Shown here in pieces: positions 1 through 9,604 of a stretch of 64,000 nt of DNA. The DNA is taken from positions 105,846 to 169,845 of the forward strand of contig CAILTK010000056.1 in assembly GCA_903837135.1 (NCBI GenBank). The letters run 5' to 3'. The notes below the pieces were generated by a model that searched no databases, had not been told where the DNA came from, and saw only the letters and a program-made list of their open reading frames with translations. The DNA comes from an uncultured Caulobacterales bacterium (lineage in GTDB: Bacteria > Pseudomonadota > Alphaproteobacteria > Caulobacterales > Caulobacteraceae). Each line of letters opens with the position of its first letter. Position 1 is the first letter of the stretch. Position numbers and translations under genes: made by a program.

Positions 1-1148
1 CCGTCGGCCGCCTTGTAGTCGAACCATGAAAAGGCCCCGACGTCGGCGGCCTTGATGTCCGGGTAGATCTTGTCGAGCGACTGGGCGGTGTGCGCGGCGA
101 GATCGACCAGATAGAATTCACCGGCGTTGTGATCGCCCTCGACCTGGACGATCCAGCGGGTGTGGTCGTCGTTCGAGCTTTGCAGACTGACCTTCTGGCC
201 CTTGAAGGCGGCCTGGACGCTGCGCCACTTCTGTTCGAGGTCCGGATCCAGGAAGTAGGCCTCGTCGACGAAGCCGCCGATATGGAAGCCGATCAGCAGG
301 AACGAGCGCTGGTCATGGATCACGCCCACGTCCACCGCCCCCTTGACCAGGGACTCGCTCACCGCACCGGTGTTCAGGTTGATTTCCCGCACTCCGTCGC
401 GCGAGCCGTTCTGGTTATCGGCGACGATGACCGTATCCGGCGTCCGGCCGAGGCCGAGCAACTCCCCGCTCCCGACCTCTTCATGGCCCTCGGCCAGGAC
501 CTTGTCCGACTCCAGCCCCTTCAGGATCGACCATTTGCGGCCGTGGTCGAGGAACTGCATCCGCGCCTTCACCTCCGCGTCGGGGGTCAGGGCGAAACAG
601 CACTGATTCTCGCCCGCGCGGCCGACTTCGACGATCTGGCCGCTGTCGATGTCCTGCCGCAGAAGATACTTCCCGGCGTCCAGGTAGCCGAAGGTATGTC
701 CGTCCTTGTGAACGATGACGGACGGTATGCCGAGGATGGGCTTCGCCTCGTCCACGTCGAGCTGTTTGGACGTGCCGGTCTTGATGTTGATCAGGAAGAA
801 GAACGGGTACTCGTGCACATAGTCCGTACCGGTATCGAGCGTGCGGTGCGTCACGGTATAGATGTGATCGTCGTCGGCCCATTTGGCGCCGCCGATCCGA
901 TCGCTGAGCTTTGAGGTGCGGACGATACCATGGTCGCCGTCCGCACGGCGGATGACCATGTAGTGGTTCTGGTCCTTGTTGTAGAACAGGGCGATGAACT
1001 TGCCCGACGGCGACAACTGCGGACGCTCGACCGTGGGCAGGGCGCCGTACGCCTCGATCGGCGCGGCCGCCAGCGCGGCGGTCGTCGGGCAGAGGCCGAA
1101 GGTCAGGGCGCCGAAGGTCAGGGCGATGAACAGGCCGACAAGTCGCAA
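1..1148 (-). CDS. S9 family peptidase, N-terminal part (truncated by window edge)
   Basis: This is the N-terminal 382 codons of a secreted protein that reads as the beta-propeller half of a prolyl oligopeptidase-type (S9) peptidase. The repeated blade-like segments and the opening 'PTVERPQLSPSGKFIALFY' are typical of the S9 peptidases common in Caulobacterales. The catalytic alpha/beta-hydrolase half lies beyond position 1, so activity cannot be judged. I chose the TTG start at 1148 because GTGAGG sits 6 bases upstream and the product then begins with a clean signal peptide (MRLVGLFIALTFGALTFG...). GTG codons at 1160 and 1175 are alternatives. It lies downstream of the TonB-dependent receptor on the same strand but is separated from it by a strong terminator, so it probably has its own promoter. 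A role in degrading imported peptides is an inference from that neighbourhood. Confidence 0.75.
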   Translation of the reverse strand, partial: MRLVGLFIALTFGALTFGLCPTTAALAAAPIEAYGALPTVERPQLSPSGKFIALFYNKDQNHYMVIRRADGDHGIVRTSKLSDRIGGAKWADDDHIYTVTHRTLDTGTDYVHEYPFFFLINIKTGTSKQLDVDEAKPILGIPSVIVHKDGHTFGYLDAGKYLLRQDIDSGQIVEVGRAGENQCCFALTPDAEVKARMQFLDHGRKWSILKGLESDKVLAEGHEEVGSGELLGLGRTPDTVIVADNQNGSRDGVREINLNTGAVSESLVKGAVDVGVIHDQRSFLLIGFHIGGFVDEAYFLDPDLEQKWRSVQAAFKGQKVSLQSSNDDHTRWIVQVEGDHNAGEFYLVDLAAHTAQSLDKIYPDIKAADVGAFSWFDYKAAD

Positions 1149-1232
1149 GCAACACCTCACTAAGCTGCGCGTCACCGTTCCATAGAGCGGACGCGAATAC
1201 ACTTACAAAAATCGGTCGCCGCCGAACACATG

Positions 1233-1266
1233 AAAAAAGGGGGGCGGCTCCTGCAAGCCGCCCCCC
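1233..1266 (-). terminator. Rho-independent terminator after the TonB receptor gene
   Basis: Read on the minus strand, an 11-bp perfect stem (GGGGGGCGGCT / AGCCGCCCCCC) with a 6-base loop is followed directly by six T residues. It begins 26 bases after the TonB receptor stop codon, and its U tract points away from that gene, so it should end the receptor transcript before the S9 peptidase gene. Confidence 0.9.
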
Positions 1267-1291
1267 GGGGTCTCTCTGCTTCAGGCCGACC

Positions 1292-4200
1292 TTAGAATGT
1301 CTTCTTGGCCGACACGAAGAACTGGCGTCCGATCATGTCGTAGCCGTTCAGCGCCGCGTCGCCGACGCGGAACTCGCCGGTGGAGATCAGCGGCGGTTGT
1401 TCGTCGAACAGGTTGTGGATGCCGACGGTGAAGGTGCCGTTCCAGGAGGCGAACTTCTTGGAGACGGACAGGTCGTGATAGATCTTGGCTTCCGTATGGT
1501 ACTTGTATTGCACGCAGTCGTTGACGGCTGCGGCGCAGTTGTTGGCCGACGTGGGGATTCCCGCAGGGGCGTTGGCGTAGCGCGTGCTGGCGAAAACGTC
1601 CCCGCCGATGAACGAGGTATCCGATCCCTTGCCGATGCCGTTGACGTACCAGTACACCGTCCAGTCGCGATAATCCCAGCGCACCTGCACGTTCCCGGCG
1701 AAGGCCGGGCCGCTGTAGTTGTAGGTGCCGCCGGTGTAGTTGGTGATCGAGCCGCCGGTAAGGGCCGTCTTGTTGGAGAAGGTCCAGGTCAGGTTGGACT
1801 CGAGGCTGAGCTTGCCCCAGGCGCCGAAGTTGTGGTCGGCGTGGATGGTGGCGTCGAGGCCGCGCACGCCCTGACGGGCGACGTTCACGTAGTTGTTGTT
1901 GACGCTGAGGATGTTGAAATAGGTCGGCGAGGCCGGGTTCATGTCCCGGGTGAACAGCGAGCAGAAGGCGGTGTTGCCCTGGGCGCACTGGGTGATGATG
2001 TTCGCCGAACCGAAGGTGGTCACCTCATCGTGGACCTGGATGTCGACGTAGTCGACGGCGATCGACAGGTTGGACCAGCGATCGATGCCGAAGTGCTTCG
2101 GGGTGAAGACGAAGCCGATGGTCTTTTCCTGCGAGGTTTCCGCGGTCAGGTTGCCCTTGCCGCCGCCGGTATAGATTGTCGCCGACCCACCGCCGCCCGG
2201 GTTCTGCGCGCCCGTGTAGGTGGAAGGAATGCCCAGGCCGGCGCAATAGGACTGGATCTTCGCCGACACGCCGGTCGAACCGTAGTTGTAGCAGGGGTCG
2301 ATCGACTGCTGTCCGAGGAAGCCGGTCTGGTGCGCCAGATAGAGCTCATACAGATCCGGCGCCCGGAACGAGGTGCCCACCGAACCCCGGAGGCGGAAGT
2401 CGGGGATGATCGCCCAGTTGCCGGTGACCTTGTAAGTGCCCGTCGAGCCGTAGCTGTCGTAGTCGCTGTAGCGGCCCGAGATGTCGAAGCTGAGGTCGTG
2501 GATCGCCGGCAGGTTCTTGAACACCGGAATCCGCAGTTCGCCGTAGACTTCCTTGACCGCATCGCTGCCGGCCGTGTGGCCCGCCGCGGTCTGGCCCCAC
2601 AGATTGCCGAGCTGGGTCTGCGGGTCGGGCTTGTCGTCGATGGAGTCGTGGCGGTAGTCGATGCCGAAGGCCGAGCCGACCGGGCCGGCCGGCAGGTTGA
2701 ACAGATCGCCGGTGAAATCGGCTTCGACGATGTACTGATCATAGTCCGTCGTGCCGTGGGTTTTGAAGAACAGGAAATCCCGCTCCGCCTGGGTGAAGGC
2801 GCCCGACACCACCCGCGAACTCAGCCACGGGATGCCGCCCGCCGGCAGAGAAGAGCAGCTGAAGTTCGAAAGGTTTGGCGTCGCCGGGTTGCACGCTGCA
2901 GCCGAGGTGGTCGTGGCCACGACCCGATCGTTGTAGACGGAGTCAAACGAATAATCGGCCTGAGACTTTGAATAGATGCCGTAGACGTCATAGCTGAAGC
3001 GGTTGAACCAGCCGAGGCCGGTGACGTCGCCCTTCAGGCCGATCACCCCACGATAGTACTTCACGTTCTGGGTGTAGTCGGACGGCAGTTCGATGACCGG
3101 ATAGACCGGAGTGACGCCCGTGCCGGCGAGGACGTTGTTCGGGTTGCCGCTGATCCACGCCGAGCCCAGGGTCGGGAACAGTTGCTTGGCTCCCGTCTGA
3201 TACGAGATCCGGTCGCTGAACTGGAACTGGCCGTAGAGGTGGCTGTAGGCGCTGAGATCGTAACCCGCGTTGGCGTTGAAATTGTAGTGCGTGTCCGGGC
3301 TGACGACCGAGGCGCGATCGGTCAGCGGGGTCTGATAGTTGGCGTAGGGATAGGTCGCCGGATAGCCCGCACGGCCCTGCCGCGCGAAGTAGGTGTTGGT
3401 CGGCCCGCCGCCGAGGGCGGCGTCGGCCGTGGTCGGCACGTCGTTGCCGGCGGCGGCGCCCGGATAGGTCACACCGGGCTGCAGATACTGGATGTAGCCC
3501 GACTGCGTGACGCCCGCGTCCTTGAAGCCCACATTGATGACGTTGTTGACCGAGTTATAGCACTTGTAGTTGTGCCCGTAGTTCGCGGTCACCGTATCGG
3601 TATAGTCGACCCGGGCGCCCGTGGTGGGGTTGAACAGATAGTCTTCCGAGCAGTTGGTGTAGTTGCGCTGACCGCGGGTCAGCATCTCCTGCTGGTAGAA
3701 TTCACCACCGATATTCAGGTAGCCCTTGTCCCAGGTCTTACCGAAGGAGCCGTTGATCTGATAGACGTCGCCGCCGCTCTGTTCCGACTGACCGGTGTAG
3801 ACGCTGATGTCGCCGCCGTCGTGCTTCTTCTTGGTGACGATGTTGACCACGCCGGCCACGGCGTCCGAGCCGTAGATCGACGAGGCGCCGTCCTTCAGGA
3901 TGTCGATGTGGTCGACCGACGACAGGGCGATGACGTTGAGGTCGACCGGGCCGACCGTGCCGCCGACGCCGGCCGGGCCGAGCCGCTTGCCGTCGAGCAG
4001 GATGATGGTGCGCTGGGCGCCCAGGCCGCGCAGGTTGAGGGTCTTGGCCCCCGGACCGCCGGTGACGACATAGCCGGTCAGCTGGTCGTTGGTCTGGAAC
4101 GACCCCGCGGCGATCGACGACTGCTGCAGCAGCGAAGCCGTGTCGGCGTATCCGGCCAGCTGCGCCTGCTCGGCGGAGATGACCTGGATCGGGTCGGGCG

Positions 4201-4378
4201 AATTGAATGCGGTGTTCTTCAGCCTGGAGCCGGTGACGACCACGTCCTGGGCCGCGGAGCTGTCCGACGGCGGCGCCGTCGACTGGGCCAGGGCCAATCC
4301 GCCGGTCACGACGCTGAGCGTGACGCCGGCGAGCAGGGTGGATGCGAAAAGCCGCGCGCGATTCGAGCTGGTATGCAA
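1292..4378 (-). CDS. TonB-dependent outer-membrane receptor
   Basis: A 1028-residue outer-membrane protein for active uptake of a large substrate, energised by TonB/ExbBD. A signal peptide (about residues 1-31, ending LALAQ) is followed by a TonB-box-like DVVVTGSR and a plug domain with the typical sequence 'LNLRGLGAQRTIILLDGKR' and 'SSIYGSDAVAGVVNIVTK'. A long beta-barrel follows, ending in phenylalanine (SAKKTF) as expected for BamA-dependent insertion. The start is a TTG at 4378 with GGAGG about nine bases upstream; there is no in-frame ATG nearby. The plug resembles the large Caulobacterales and Xanthomonas receptors for oligosaccharides or peptides more than siderophore receptors, but the substrate cannot be read from sequence. 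It may be controlled through the palindrome upstream at 4430-4447. Confidence 0.93.
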   Translation of the reverse strand: MHTSSNRARLFASTLLAGVTLSVVTGGLALAQSTAPPSDSSAAQDVVVTGSRLKNTAFNSPDPIQVISAEQAQLAGYADTASLLQQSSIAAGSFQTNDQLTGYVVTGGPGAKTLNLRGLGAQRTIILLDGKRLGPAGVGGTVGPVDLNVIALSSVDHIDILKDGASSIYGSDAVAGVVNIVTKKKHDGGDISVYTGQSEQSGGDVYQINGSFGKTWDKGYLNIGGEFYQQEMLTRGQRNYTNCSEDYLFNPTTGARVDYTDTVTANYGHNYKCYNSVNNVINVGFKDAGVTQSGYIQYLQPGVTYPGAAAGNDVPTTADAALGGGPTNTYFARQGRAGYPATYPYANYQTPLTDRASVVSPDTHYNFNANAGYDLSAYSHLYGQFQFSDRISYQTGAKQLFPTLGSAWISGNPNNVLAGTGVTPVYPVIELPSDYTQNVKYYRGVIGLKGDVTGLGWFNRFSYDVYGIYSKSQADYSFDSVYNDRVVATTTSAAACNPATPNLSNFSCSSLPAGGIPWLSSRVVSGAFTQAERDFLFFKTHGTTDYDQYIVEADFTGDLFNLPAGPVGSAFGIDYRHDSIDDKPDPQTQLGNLWGQTAAGHTAGSDAVKEVYGELRIPVFKNLPAIHDLSFDISGRYSDYDSYGSTGTYKVTGNWAIIPDFRLRGSVGTSFRAPDLYELYLAHQTGFLGQQSIDPCYNYGSTGVSAKIQSYCAGLGIPSTYTGAQNPGGGGSATIYTGGGKGNLTAETSQEKTIGFVFTPKHFGIDRWSNLSIAVDYVDIQVHDEVTTFGSANIITQCAQGNTAFCSLFTRDMNPASPTYFNILSVNNNYVNVARQGVRGLDATIHADHNFGAWGKLSLESNLTWTFSNKTALTGGSITNYTGGTYNYSGPAFAGNVQVRWDYRDWTVYWYVNGIGKGSDTSFIGGDVFASTRYANAPAGIPTSANNCAAAVNDCVQYKYHTEAKIYHDLSVSKKFASWNGTFTVGIHNLFDEQPPLISTGEFRVGDAALNGYDMIGRQFFVSAKKTF

Positions 4379-4784
4379 AGCAACAGTCCTCCGCCGCCGA
4401 CGGCGGCTTCAATCAAAAAAAACGACGACGGAACAATCCCCTGTTCCAGATTTCTGGCTAAGACCCGCGCTCGCCCGCGTCAAACATATTGGCCACCATA
4501 AGGCGACATTGCCCCCCTCGTGTCGCAAATTGGACACTATTGAAACGCGCCCGCCCGCGGTGCTGCAGCGCGGTTATTTTCGGGCCGAAAGGTGGTCGAC
4601 GCCGGTCCTGCGCCGTCTCGAGGGCGTGCAAGTTAAGAGCGCGCCCGCATCGCGCCTGCACCGGATGGATTGACAGCCACTCGCGGTCGAAGCACTGCAA
4701 CATTTCCGCATAACTGCGGGGCTAGCACAGCGGTCGCGCGCGCGCGGCGACCGGTTGGGTCGTCCATGTTCGTAGCGTCAGGGG
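4379..4784. promoter_or_regulatory. Divergent regulatory region between TonB receptor and RND operon
   Basis: This 406-base gap separates divergent genes and should hold promoters for both. Visible elements are a perfect hairpin GCCGCC-GAC-GGCGGC (4393-4407) in the receptor leader, an A-rich run (4414-4422), and a perfect inverted repeat GGAACA-N6-TGTTCC at 4430-4447, about 50 bases upstream of the receptor start. The inverted repeat is a plausible operator for a dimeric repressor. No convincing coding sequence was seen. Confidence 0.45.
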
Positions 4785-5957
4785 ATGCACAGGGTGAAGG
4801 CGCCGCGTTGGGGCTTCGTGCTGCTTGGCCTGGTCCTGGCCGGTTTGATCGCCTGGATCATCCTGGCCGGGCATAAGCCGAAGGAACAGAAGAAGGCCGC
4901 GCCGGTCTCGGTCTCCACCGCCCGCGCGACCGTTCAGGACATCCCCCTGTCGATCGGCGCCCTGGGGTCGGCCCTGCCCTGGCAGGGCGTGACGGTCCGC
5001 GCCCAGGCGAACGGCAAGCTTCTCCAGGTCGGCTTTCACGAAGGCAGTTTCGTGAAGGCCGGCGATCTGCTGGCCGAGATCGACCCCGCGCCGTACCGGG
5101 CGGTGCTGCTGCAGGCGCAAGGCGCGCTCAAACGCGATCAGGCCGTCCTCGAGGAGGCCCGTCTGGACCTCAAGCGTTACCAGACCCTGGCGGCGCAGGA
5201 TTCGCTTCCCCGCCAGCAGCTCGACCAGCAGGCGGCCCTGGTGAAACAGGACGAAGGCCTGGTGATGATCGACCAGGGGACGGTCGCCGCCGCCGAGGTC
5301 AATCTGCGCTACTGCCGGATCACCTCTCCGGTCACCGGACGGGTCGGCGTGCGGCTGGTCGACCCCGGCAACATCGTCTCCACCGCCGACACCACCGGCA
5401 TCGTCATCGTCAACCAGATCAGCCCCATCGCGGTCACCTTCACCGTGCCGCAGGGCGACTTTCAGCGCCTGTCGGACGTGTCCAACGGCTTCAGCCGGCC
5501 CCTGCTCACCACCGCGCTCAGCCAGGAGACCGGCGAGCCGCTGGGAACGGGCGAGCTCAGCATCGCCGACAACCGGGTGGACCCTTCGACCGGCACCGTG
5601 GCGCTGAAGGCCCGCTTTCCCAACGAGGGTCGAAAGCTGTGGCCGGGACAGTTCGTCAACGTGCGCCTGACCCTGCAGACCCTGGCCCATGCGACGGTGA
5701 TCCCGGCCGCCGCCGTCAATCAGGGGCCCAGGGGTCCGTTCGCCTATGTCATCGGCCCGGATAACAAGGCCGTCATGCGCCCCCTGGTGGTCGCCGCGAA
5801 CCAGGATTCGCTCGTCGCCGTCGCCTCCGGCCTCAAGCCGGGCGAGACGGTGGTCACCGACGGCCAGCTGTCGTTGAAGCCCGGGGCGACGGTCAACGTG
5901 CACGGCGCCGGCGGCAAGGGTTCGGGCAAGGCCGCCGGCAAGAAGCCCGCCGCGTGA
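4785..5957 (+). CDS. RND efflux periplasmic adaptor (membrane fusion protein)
   Basis: A 390-residue HlyD/MdtA-type adaptor that links an inner-membrane RND pump to an outer-membrane channel. An N-terminal membrane anchor (about residues 9-27) is followed by a lipoyl half-motif (VRAQANGKLLQVGFHEGSFVKAGDLLAEIDP), an alpha-helical hairpin rich in Q, A and L (about 105-165), the second lipoyl half (YCRITSPVTGRVGVRLVDPGN) and beta-barrel and membrane-proximal domains. The tail is Gly/Lys-rich. It overlaps the pump gene by 4 bases (GTGA), so the two are translationally coupled. No outer-membrane channel gene is adjacent, so a TolC-type partner must be encoded elsewhere. Multidrug export is the usual role of the family; the substrate is unknown. 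Confidence 0.92.
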   Translation: MHRVKAPRWGFVLLGLVLAGLIAWIILAGHKPKEQKKAAPVSVSTARATVQDIPLSIGALGSALPWQGVTVRAQANGKLLQVGFHEGSFVKAGDLLAEIDPAPYRAVLLQAQGALKRDQAVLEEARLDLKRYQTLAAQDSLPRQQLDQQAALVKQDEGLVMIDQGTVAAAEVNLRYCRITSPVTGRVGVRLVDPGNIVSTADTTGIVIVNQISPIAVTFTVPQGDFQRLSDVSNGFSRPLLTTALSQETGEPLGTGELSIADNRVDPSTGTVALKARFPNEGRKLWPGQFVNVRLTLQTLAHATVIPAAAVNQGPRGPFAYVIGPDNKAVMRPLVVAANQDSLVAVASGLKPGETVVTDGQLSLKPGATVNVHGAGGKGSGKAAGKKPAA

Positions 5958-8900
5958 ACATCTCCGCCCCTTTCATCCGCCGCCCGGTCGCGACCTCGCT
6001 GATCGCCGCCGCCTTCCTGGTGTTCGGCCTGGTCGCCTACTTCAACCTGCCGGTCGCCGCCCTGCCGCAGGTGGACTTTCCCACCATCCAGGTCTCCGCC
6101 AGCCTGCCGGGCGCCAGTCCGGAGACCATGGCGTCGAACGTCGCCACGCCGCTCGAGCGGCAGTTCTCGCTGATCAACGGGATCAGCCAGATGACCTCGG
6201 TCAGCTCCAACGGGTCGACCCAGGTGACGCTGCAGTTCGAACTGTCGCGCAACATCGATTCGGCCGCCCAGGACGTGCAGGCGGCGATCAACGCCGCCGC
6301 CGGCCAGCTGCCCACCAGCCTGCCCTCGCCGCCGAACTTCCGGAAGGTCAACCCGGCCGACTCGCCGATCATGATCATCGCCCTGAAGTCCGACGCCCTG
6401 CCGGTGACCACGGTGGACGACTACGCCGACAACATCCTGTCGCAGCAGCTGTCGCGCATCGACGGCGTCGGTCAGGTCAATATCGGCGGCCAGCAGAAGC
6501 CTGCCATGCGCATCCGCATCGACCCGCACAAGGCCGCCGCCCTCGGCATCCAGCTCGACGCCGTGCGCGCCACCATCGCCGCCAACACCGTCAACGCGCC
6601 CAAGGGCTCTCTGGTGGGGCCCCAGAAGAGTTTCGCCATCTACGCCAACGACCAGATCCTGGACGTCAAGACCTGGAACAACCTGGTGGTCGGCTACCAC
6701 AACGGCGGCGCGGTCCGCATCCGGGACATCGGAAACGCCGTCGCCGACGTCGAGAACAACCAGATCTCGGGCTATGTGGCGACCGGCAAGGCCAACAAGG
6801 ATCCGTTGCTCAAGGATGGCGCGGCGGTGCTGCTCCTGGTGTTCAAGCAGCCCGGCGCCAACGTCATCGACACCGTCGACCGCATCAACAAGGCGCTGCC
6901 CGCCCTGCAGGCCAACATCCCGCCGTCGATCGGCGTCCACATCCTGGCCGACCGCACCCAGACCATCCGCGCCTCGGTCAAGGACGTGGAGATCACGCTT
7001 CTGATCACCATCGTGCTGGTGGTGCTGGTGATCTTCCTGTTCCTGCGTAATGTCCGCGCGACGGTGATCCCCAGCGTGGTGATCCCCCTGTCGCTGCTGG
7101 CCACGGCCGGTGTCATGCTGCCGCTGCACTTCAGCCTCGACAACCTGTCGCTGATGGCCATGTCGATCGCCGTCGGCTTCGTGGTCGACGACGCCATCGT
7201 CATGGTCGAGGTGATCTGGCGGCGCATCGAGGAGGGCGAACGGCCGTTCCAGGCCGCGCTGGCCGGCGCCGGCGAGGTGGCCTTCACCATCCTGACCATC
7301 TCCATCTCCCTGGTTGCGGTGTTCACGCCCTTGATGTTCATGGGCGGGGTGGTCGGCCGGCTGATGAGCGAGTTCGCCTTCACCCTCAGCGCGGCGGTGG
7401 CCATCTCGGTGATCCTGTCGCTGACGCTGACGCCCATGCTGTGCGGCCAGTTCCTGCGCCATCCCAAGCCGGCCACCAGCCGGTTCATGAAGGCGCTCGA
7501 GACCGGCTTCGTGAGGCTGGAGAACGGCTACGCGCGGGCGCTGGACGTGGTGCTGAACCACATGCTGCTGACGCTGATCATCTTCATCGCCACGGCCGTC
7601 GGCGCCGTCATCCTCTACGCCACCGTGCCCACCGGCTTCTTCCCGCAGCAGGACACCGGTTTCCTGTCGGGCCTGATGCTGACCTCGCAGGACGCGTCGG
7701 TCGAGAAGACCAATCAGAAGATCCAGGAGGTGGCCCAGGTCCTGGAGACCGATCCCGACGTGAGCTCCGCCGCCTTCTTCGTCGGCGGCGCCAGCACCAA
7801 CCAGGCCTTCGTCAACATCAGCCTCAGCCCGCGCGACGACCGCACGCTCAGCGCCGACCAGATCATCACCCGGCTCCGGCCCAGGCTGGCCAAGCTGGTC
7901 GGGGTCAACACCTTCCTGCAGTCGCGCCAGGACATCAACGTGGGCGGCCGCTCCGGCCAGGCCCAGTACCAGTACACCCTGGCCGACGCCGACCTGACCG
8001 AACTCAACAGCTGGGCCCCACGCCTGCTGTCGGCCATGCGCGAGCTGCCGGAGCTGCGCGACGTCTCCTCCGACCAGCAGTCGCAGGCCTCGGCGGTGCA
8101 GCTGACCATCGACCGCGACGCCGCCGCCCGCTTCGGTGTCAATCCCGCCGACATCGACGCCGCCATCTACGACCAGATCGGTCAGCACGAGGTGGCCCAG
8201 TACTTCACCCAGCTGAACAGCTATCACGTGATCGTCGAGGGACCGCCCGCCCTGCAGGCGACGCCGGCCCTGTTCAACGCGATCTACATCCTCTCGCCGC
8301 TGACCGGAAAGACGGTGCCCCTGTCGCTGTTCGTCAAGGTGGACCCCAACCAGACCTCGAGCCTGAGCATCAGCCACCAGGGCCAGTTCCCGGCCGCCAC
8401 CCTGTCGTTCAACCTGGCGCCCGGCGTCTCGCTCGGCCAGGCGACCACCGCCGTCCAGAACGCGCGCGACAAGCTCGGCGCGCCCGTCACCCTCACCGGC
8501 GCCTTCCAGGGCACGGCGCAGGCCTTCCAGCAATCCCTGGCCAGCGAGCCGATCCTGATCGCCGCCGCCCTCCTGGCCGTCTACATCATCCTCGGCGTGC
8601 TCTACGAGAGCTACATCCACCCCCTGACCATCCTGTCGACCCTGCCGTCCGCGGGCGTCGGCGCCCTGCTGGCGCTGGTCGCCGTGGGCCAGGATCTGAA
8701 CGTGATCGGCATCATCGCCATCATTCTCCTGATCGGCATCGTCAAGAAGAACGGCATCATGATCGTCGACGTGGCCCTGCGGCTTGAGCGCGAGCAGGGC
8801 CTGGATCCGCGCGAGGCGGTCGCCCGCGCCTCGCATCAACGGCTGCGTCCGATCCTGATGACCACCGCCTGCGCCCTGCTCGGCGGGGTGCCGATGGTGA

Positions 8901-9100
8901 TCGGCCACGGCACCGGTTCGGAATTCCGCCAGCCGCTCGGCTGGGCGATCATCGGCGGGCTGACGGTCTCGCAGGTGCTGACCCTGTTCACCACCCCGGT
9001 AATCTACATCTACCTCGACCGCCTGCGCCGCCGCATGCCCGAGCCGCAGCACGGCGAGGTGGACGAAAGCGAGCGCGCGGGCGAAGCCACGCCGGCGTAG
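5954..9100 (+). CDS. RND multidrug efflux permease (MdtB/MdtC/AcrB type)
   Basis: A 1048-residue inner-membrane proton/drug antiporter of the HAE1 RND family, at the usual length. The first transmembrane helix follows 'FIRRPVATSLIAAAFLVFGLVAYFNLPVAALPQVDFPTIQVSASLPGASPETMASNVATPLE', a near-diagnostic start. The TM4 proton-relay aspartates are visible in 'VGFVVDDAIVMVEV', and the second-half TM10 region reads 'LLIGIVKKNGIMIVD'. Two large periplasmic loops lie between TM1-TM2 and TM7-TM8. The start is a GTG overlapping the adaptor stop by 4 bases. Substrate specificity cannot be assigned; the sequence is closest in style to MdtB/MdtC. Confidence 0.95.
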   Translation: MNISAPFIRRPVATSLIAAAFLVFGLVAYFNLPVAALPQVDFPTIQVSASLPGASPETMASNVATPLERQFSLINGISQMTSVSSNGSTQVTLQFELSRNIDSAAQDVQAAINAAAGQLPTSLPSPPNFRKVNPADSPIMIIALKSDALPVTTVDDYADNILSQQLSRIDGVGQVNIGGQQKPAMRIRIDPHKAAALGIQLDAVRATIAANTVNAPKGSLVGPQKSFAIYANDQILDVKTWNNLVVGYHNGGAVRIRDIGNAVADVENNQISGYVATGKANKDPLLKDGAAVLLLVFKQPGANVIDTVDRINKALPALQANIPPSIGVHILADRTQTIRASVKDVEITLLITIVLVVLVIFLFLRNVRATVIPSVVIPLSLLATAGVMLPLHFSLDNLSLMAMSIAVGFVVDDAIVMVEVIWRRIEEGERPFQAALAGAGEVAFTILTISISLVAVFTPLMFMGGVVGRLMSEFAFTLSAAVAISVILSLTLTPMLCGQFLRHPKPATSRFMKALETGFVRLENGYARALDVVLNHMLLTLIIFIATAVGAVILYATVPTGFFPQQDTGFLSGLMLTSQDASVEKTNQKIQEVAQVLETDPDVSSAAFFVGGASTNQAFVNISLSPRDDRTLSADQIITRLRPRLAKLVGVNTFLQSRQDINVGGRSGQAQYQYTLADADLTELNSWAPRLLSAMRELPELRDVSSDQQSQASAVQLTIDRDAAARFGVNPADIDAAIYDQIGQHEVAQYFTQLNSYHVIVEGPPALQATPALFNAIYILSPLTGKTVPLSLFVKVDPNQTSSLSISHQGQFPAATLSFNLAPGVSLGQATTAVQNARDKLGAPVTLTGAFQGTAQAFQQSLASEPILIAAALLAVYIILGVLYESYIHPLTILSTLPSAGVGALLALVAVGQDLNVIGIIAIILLIGIVKKNGIMIVDVALRLEREQGLDPREAVARASHQRLRPILMTTACALLGGVPMVIGHGTGSEFRQPLGWAIIGGLTVSQVLTLFTTPVIYIYLDRLRRRMPEPQHGEVDESERAGEATPA

Positions 9101-9115
9101 TGCGGGTTCGGCCGG

Positions 9116-9475
9116 TCAGACCCTGACGCGGGTCTGGATGCTCTTCAGATAAAGTACGATCGCTTCGACCTCCCGCGGCTCGAAACGGAACTCCGGCATG
9201 GCCGGATGGCCCGTCATGATCCCTTCGGCAAGGGCTTCGCTGAGGTCGTCCACACTGATCTTCCGGTTCAGCAGCCGGAACGGCGGCGCCTCGGGATTGG
9301 CGCTCACGCCGGTGGTTTCGACGGCGTGGCACATGCTGCAATTGCGGTCGACGATCGCGTGGCCAAGTTCGAGTTTCTGAGCGCCCGTCAGCTTCGGCGG
9401 CTCAGCGTGCACCGGGCCGACGGCTCCAACGAAGACGGCGGCCAGGGCCAGGATCAGGCGGCGGGATCGGGTCAT
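9116..9475 (-). CDS. Small monohaem c-type cytochrome
   Basis: A 119-residue periplasmic electron carrier. A signal peptide (about 1-24, ending VHA) precedes the haem-attachment motif CSMCH and, about 45 residues later, the probable axial methionine in 'GHPAMPEF'. The C-terminal helix 'EPREVEAIVLYLKSIQT' is typical of class I cytochrome c. It converges on the RND pump gene and has no oxidase or dehydrogenase partner beside it, so its redox partner is unknown. Confidence 0.9.
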   Translation of the reverse strand: MTRSRRLILALAAVFVGAVGPVHAEPPKLTGAQKLELGHAIVDRNCSMCHAVETTGVSANPEAPPFRLLNRKISVDDLSEALAEGIMTGHPAMPEFRFEPREVEAIVLYLKSIQTRVRV

Positions 9476-9525
9476 GCGGCGGTCCTCGGGAACACGGGAG
9501 CGTGGACCGGCTGAGCGTCTGCGCC

Positions 9526-9539
9526 TTGACGGTTGTCAA
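9526..9539. promoter_or_regulatory. Short perfect inverted repeat between divergent genes
   Basis: TTGAC-GGTT-GTCAA lies in the gap between the cytochrome (minus) and the Imm8-like gene (plus). It is the right size and place for an operator. Nothing else supports this, and a chance palindrome is possible. Confidence 0.25.
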
Positions 9540-9604
9540 ATCCTGCTGCGGCGATCGCGTCCACGGCCATAGCCTCACGGCCCCCGGCCGTCGTAAGAGG
9601 AGCG

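Noticed and set aside
1397..2971. A plus-strand frame of 524 codons opposite the TonB receptor
   Set aside because: Valine/arginine/glycine-rich antisense translation without motifs; the receptor on the other strand is certain.
5744..9052. A continuous minus-strand frame of 1102 codons opposite the RND pump
   Set aside because: It mirrors the third-codon GC bias of the pump gene; its translation is a low-complexity mix of G, D, R, H and Q with no domain, and the plus strand encodes a clear RND permease.
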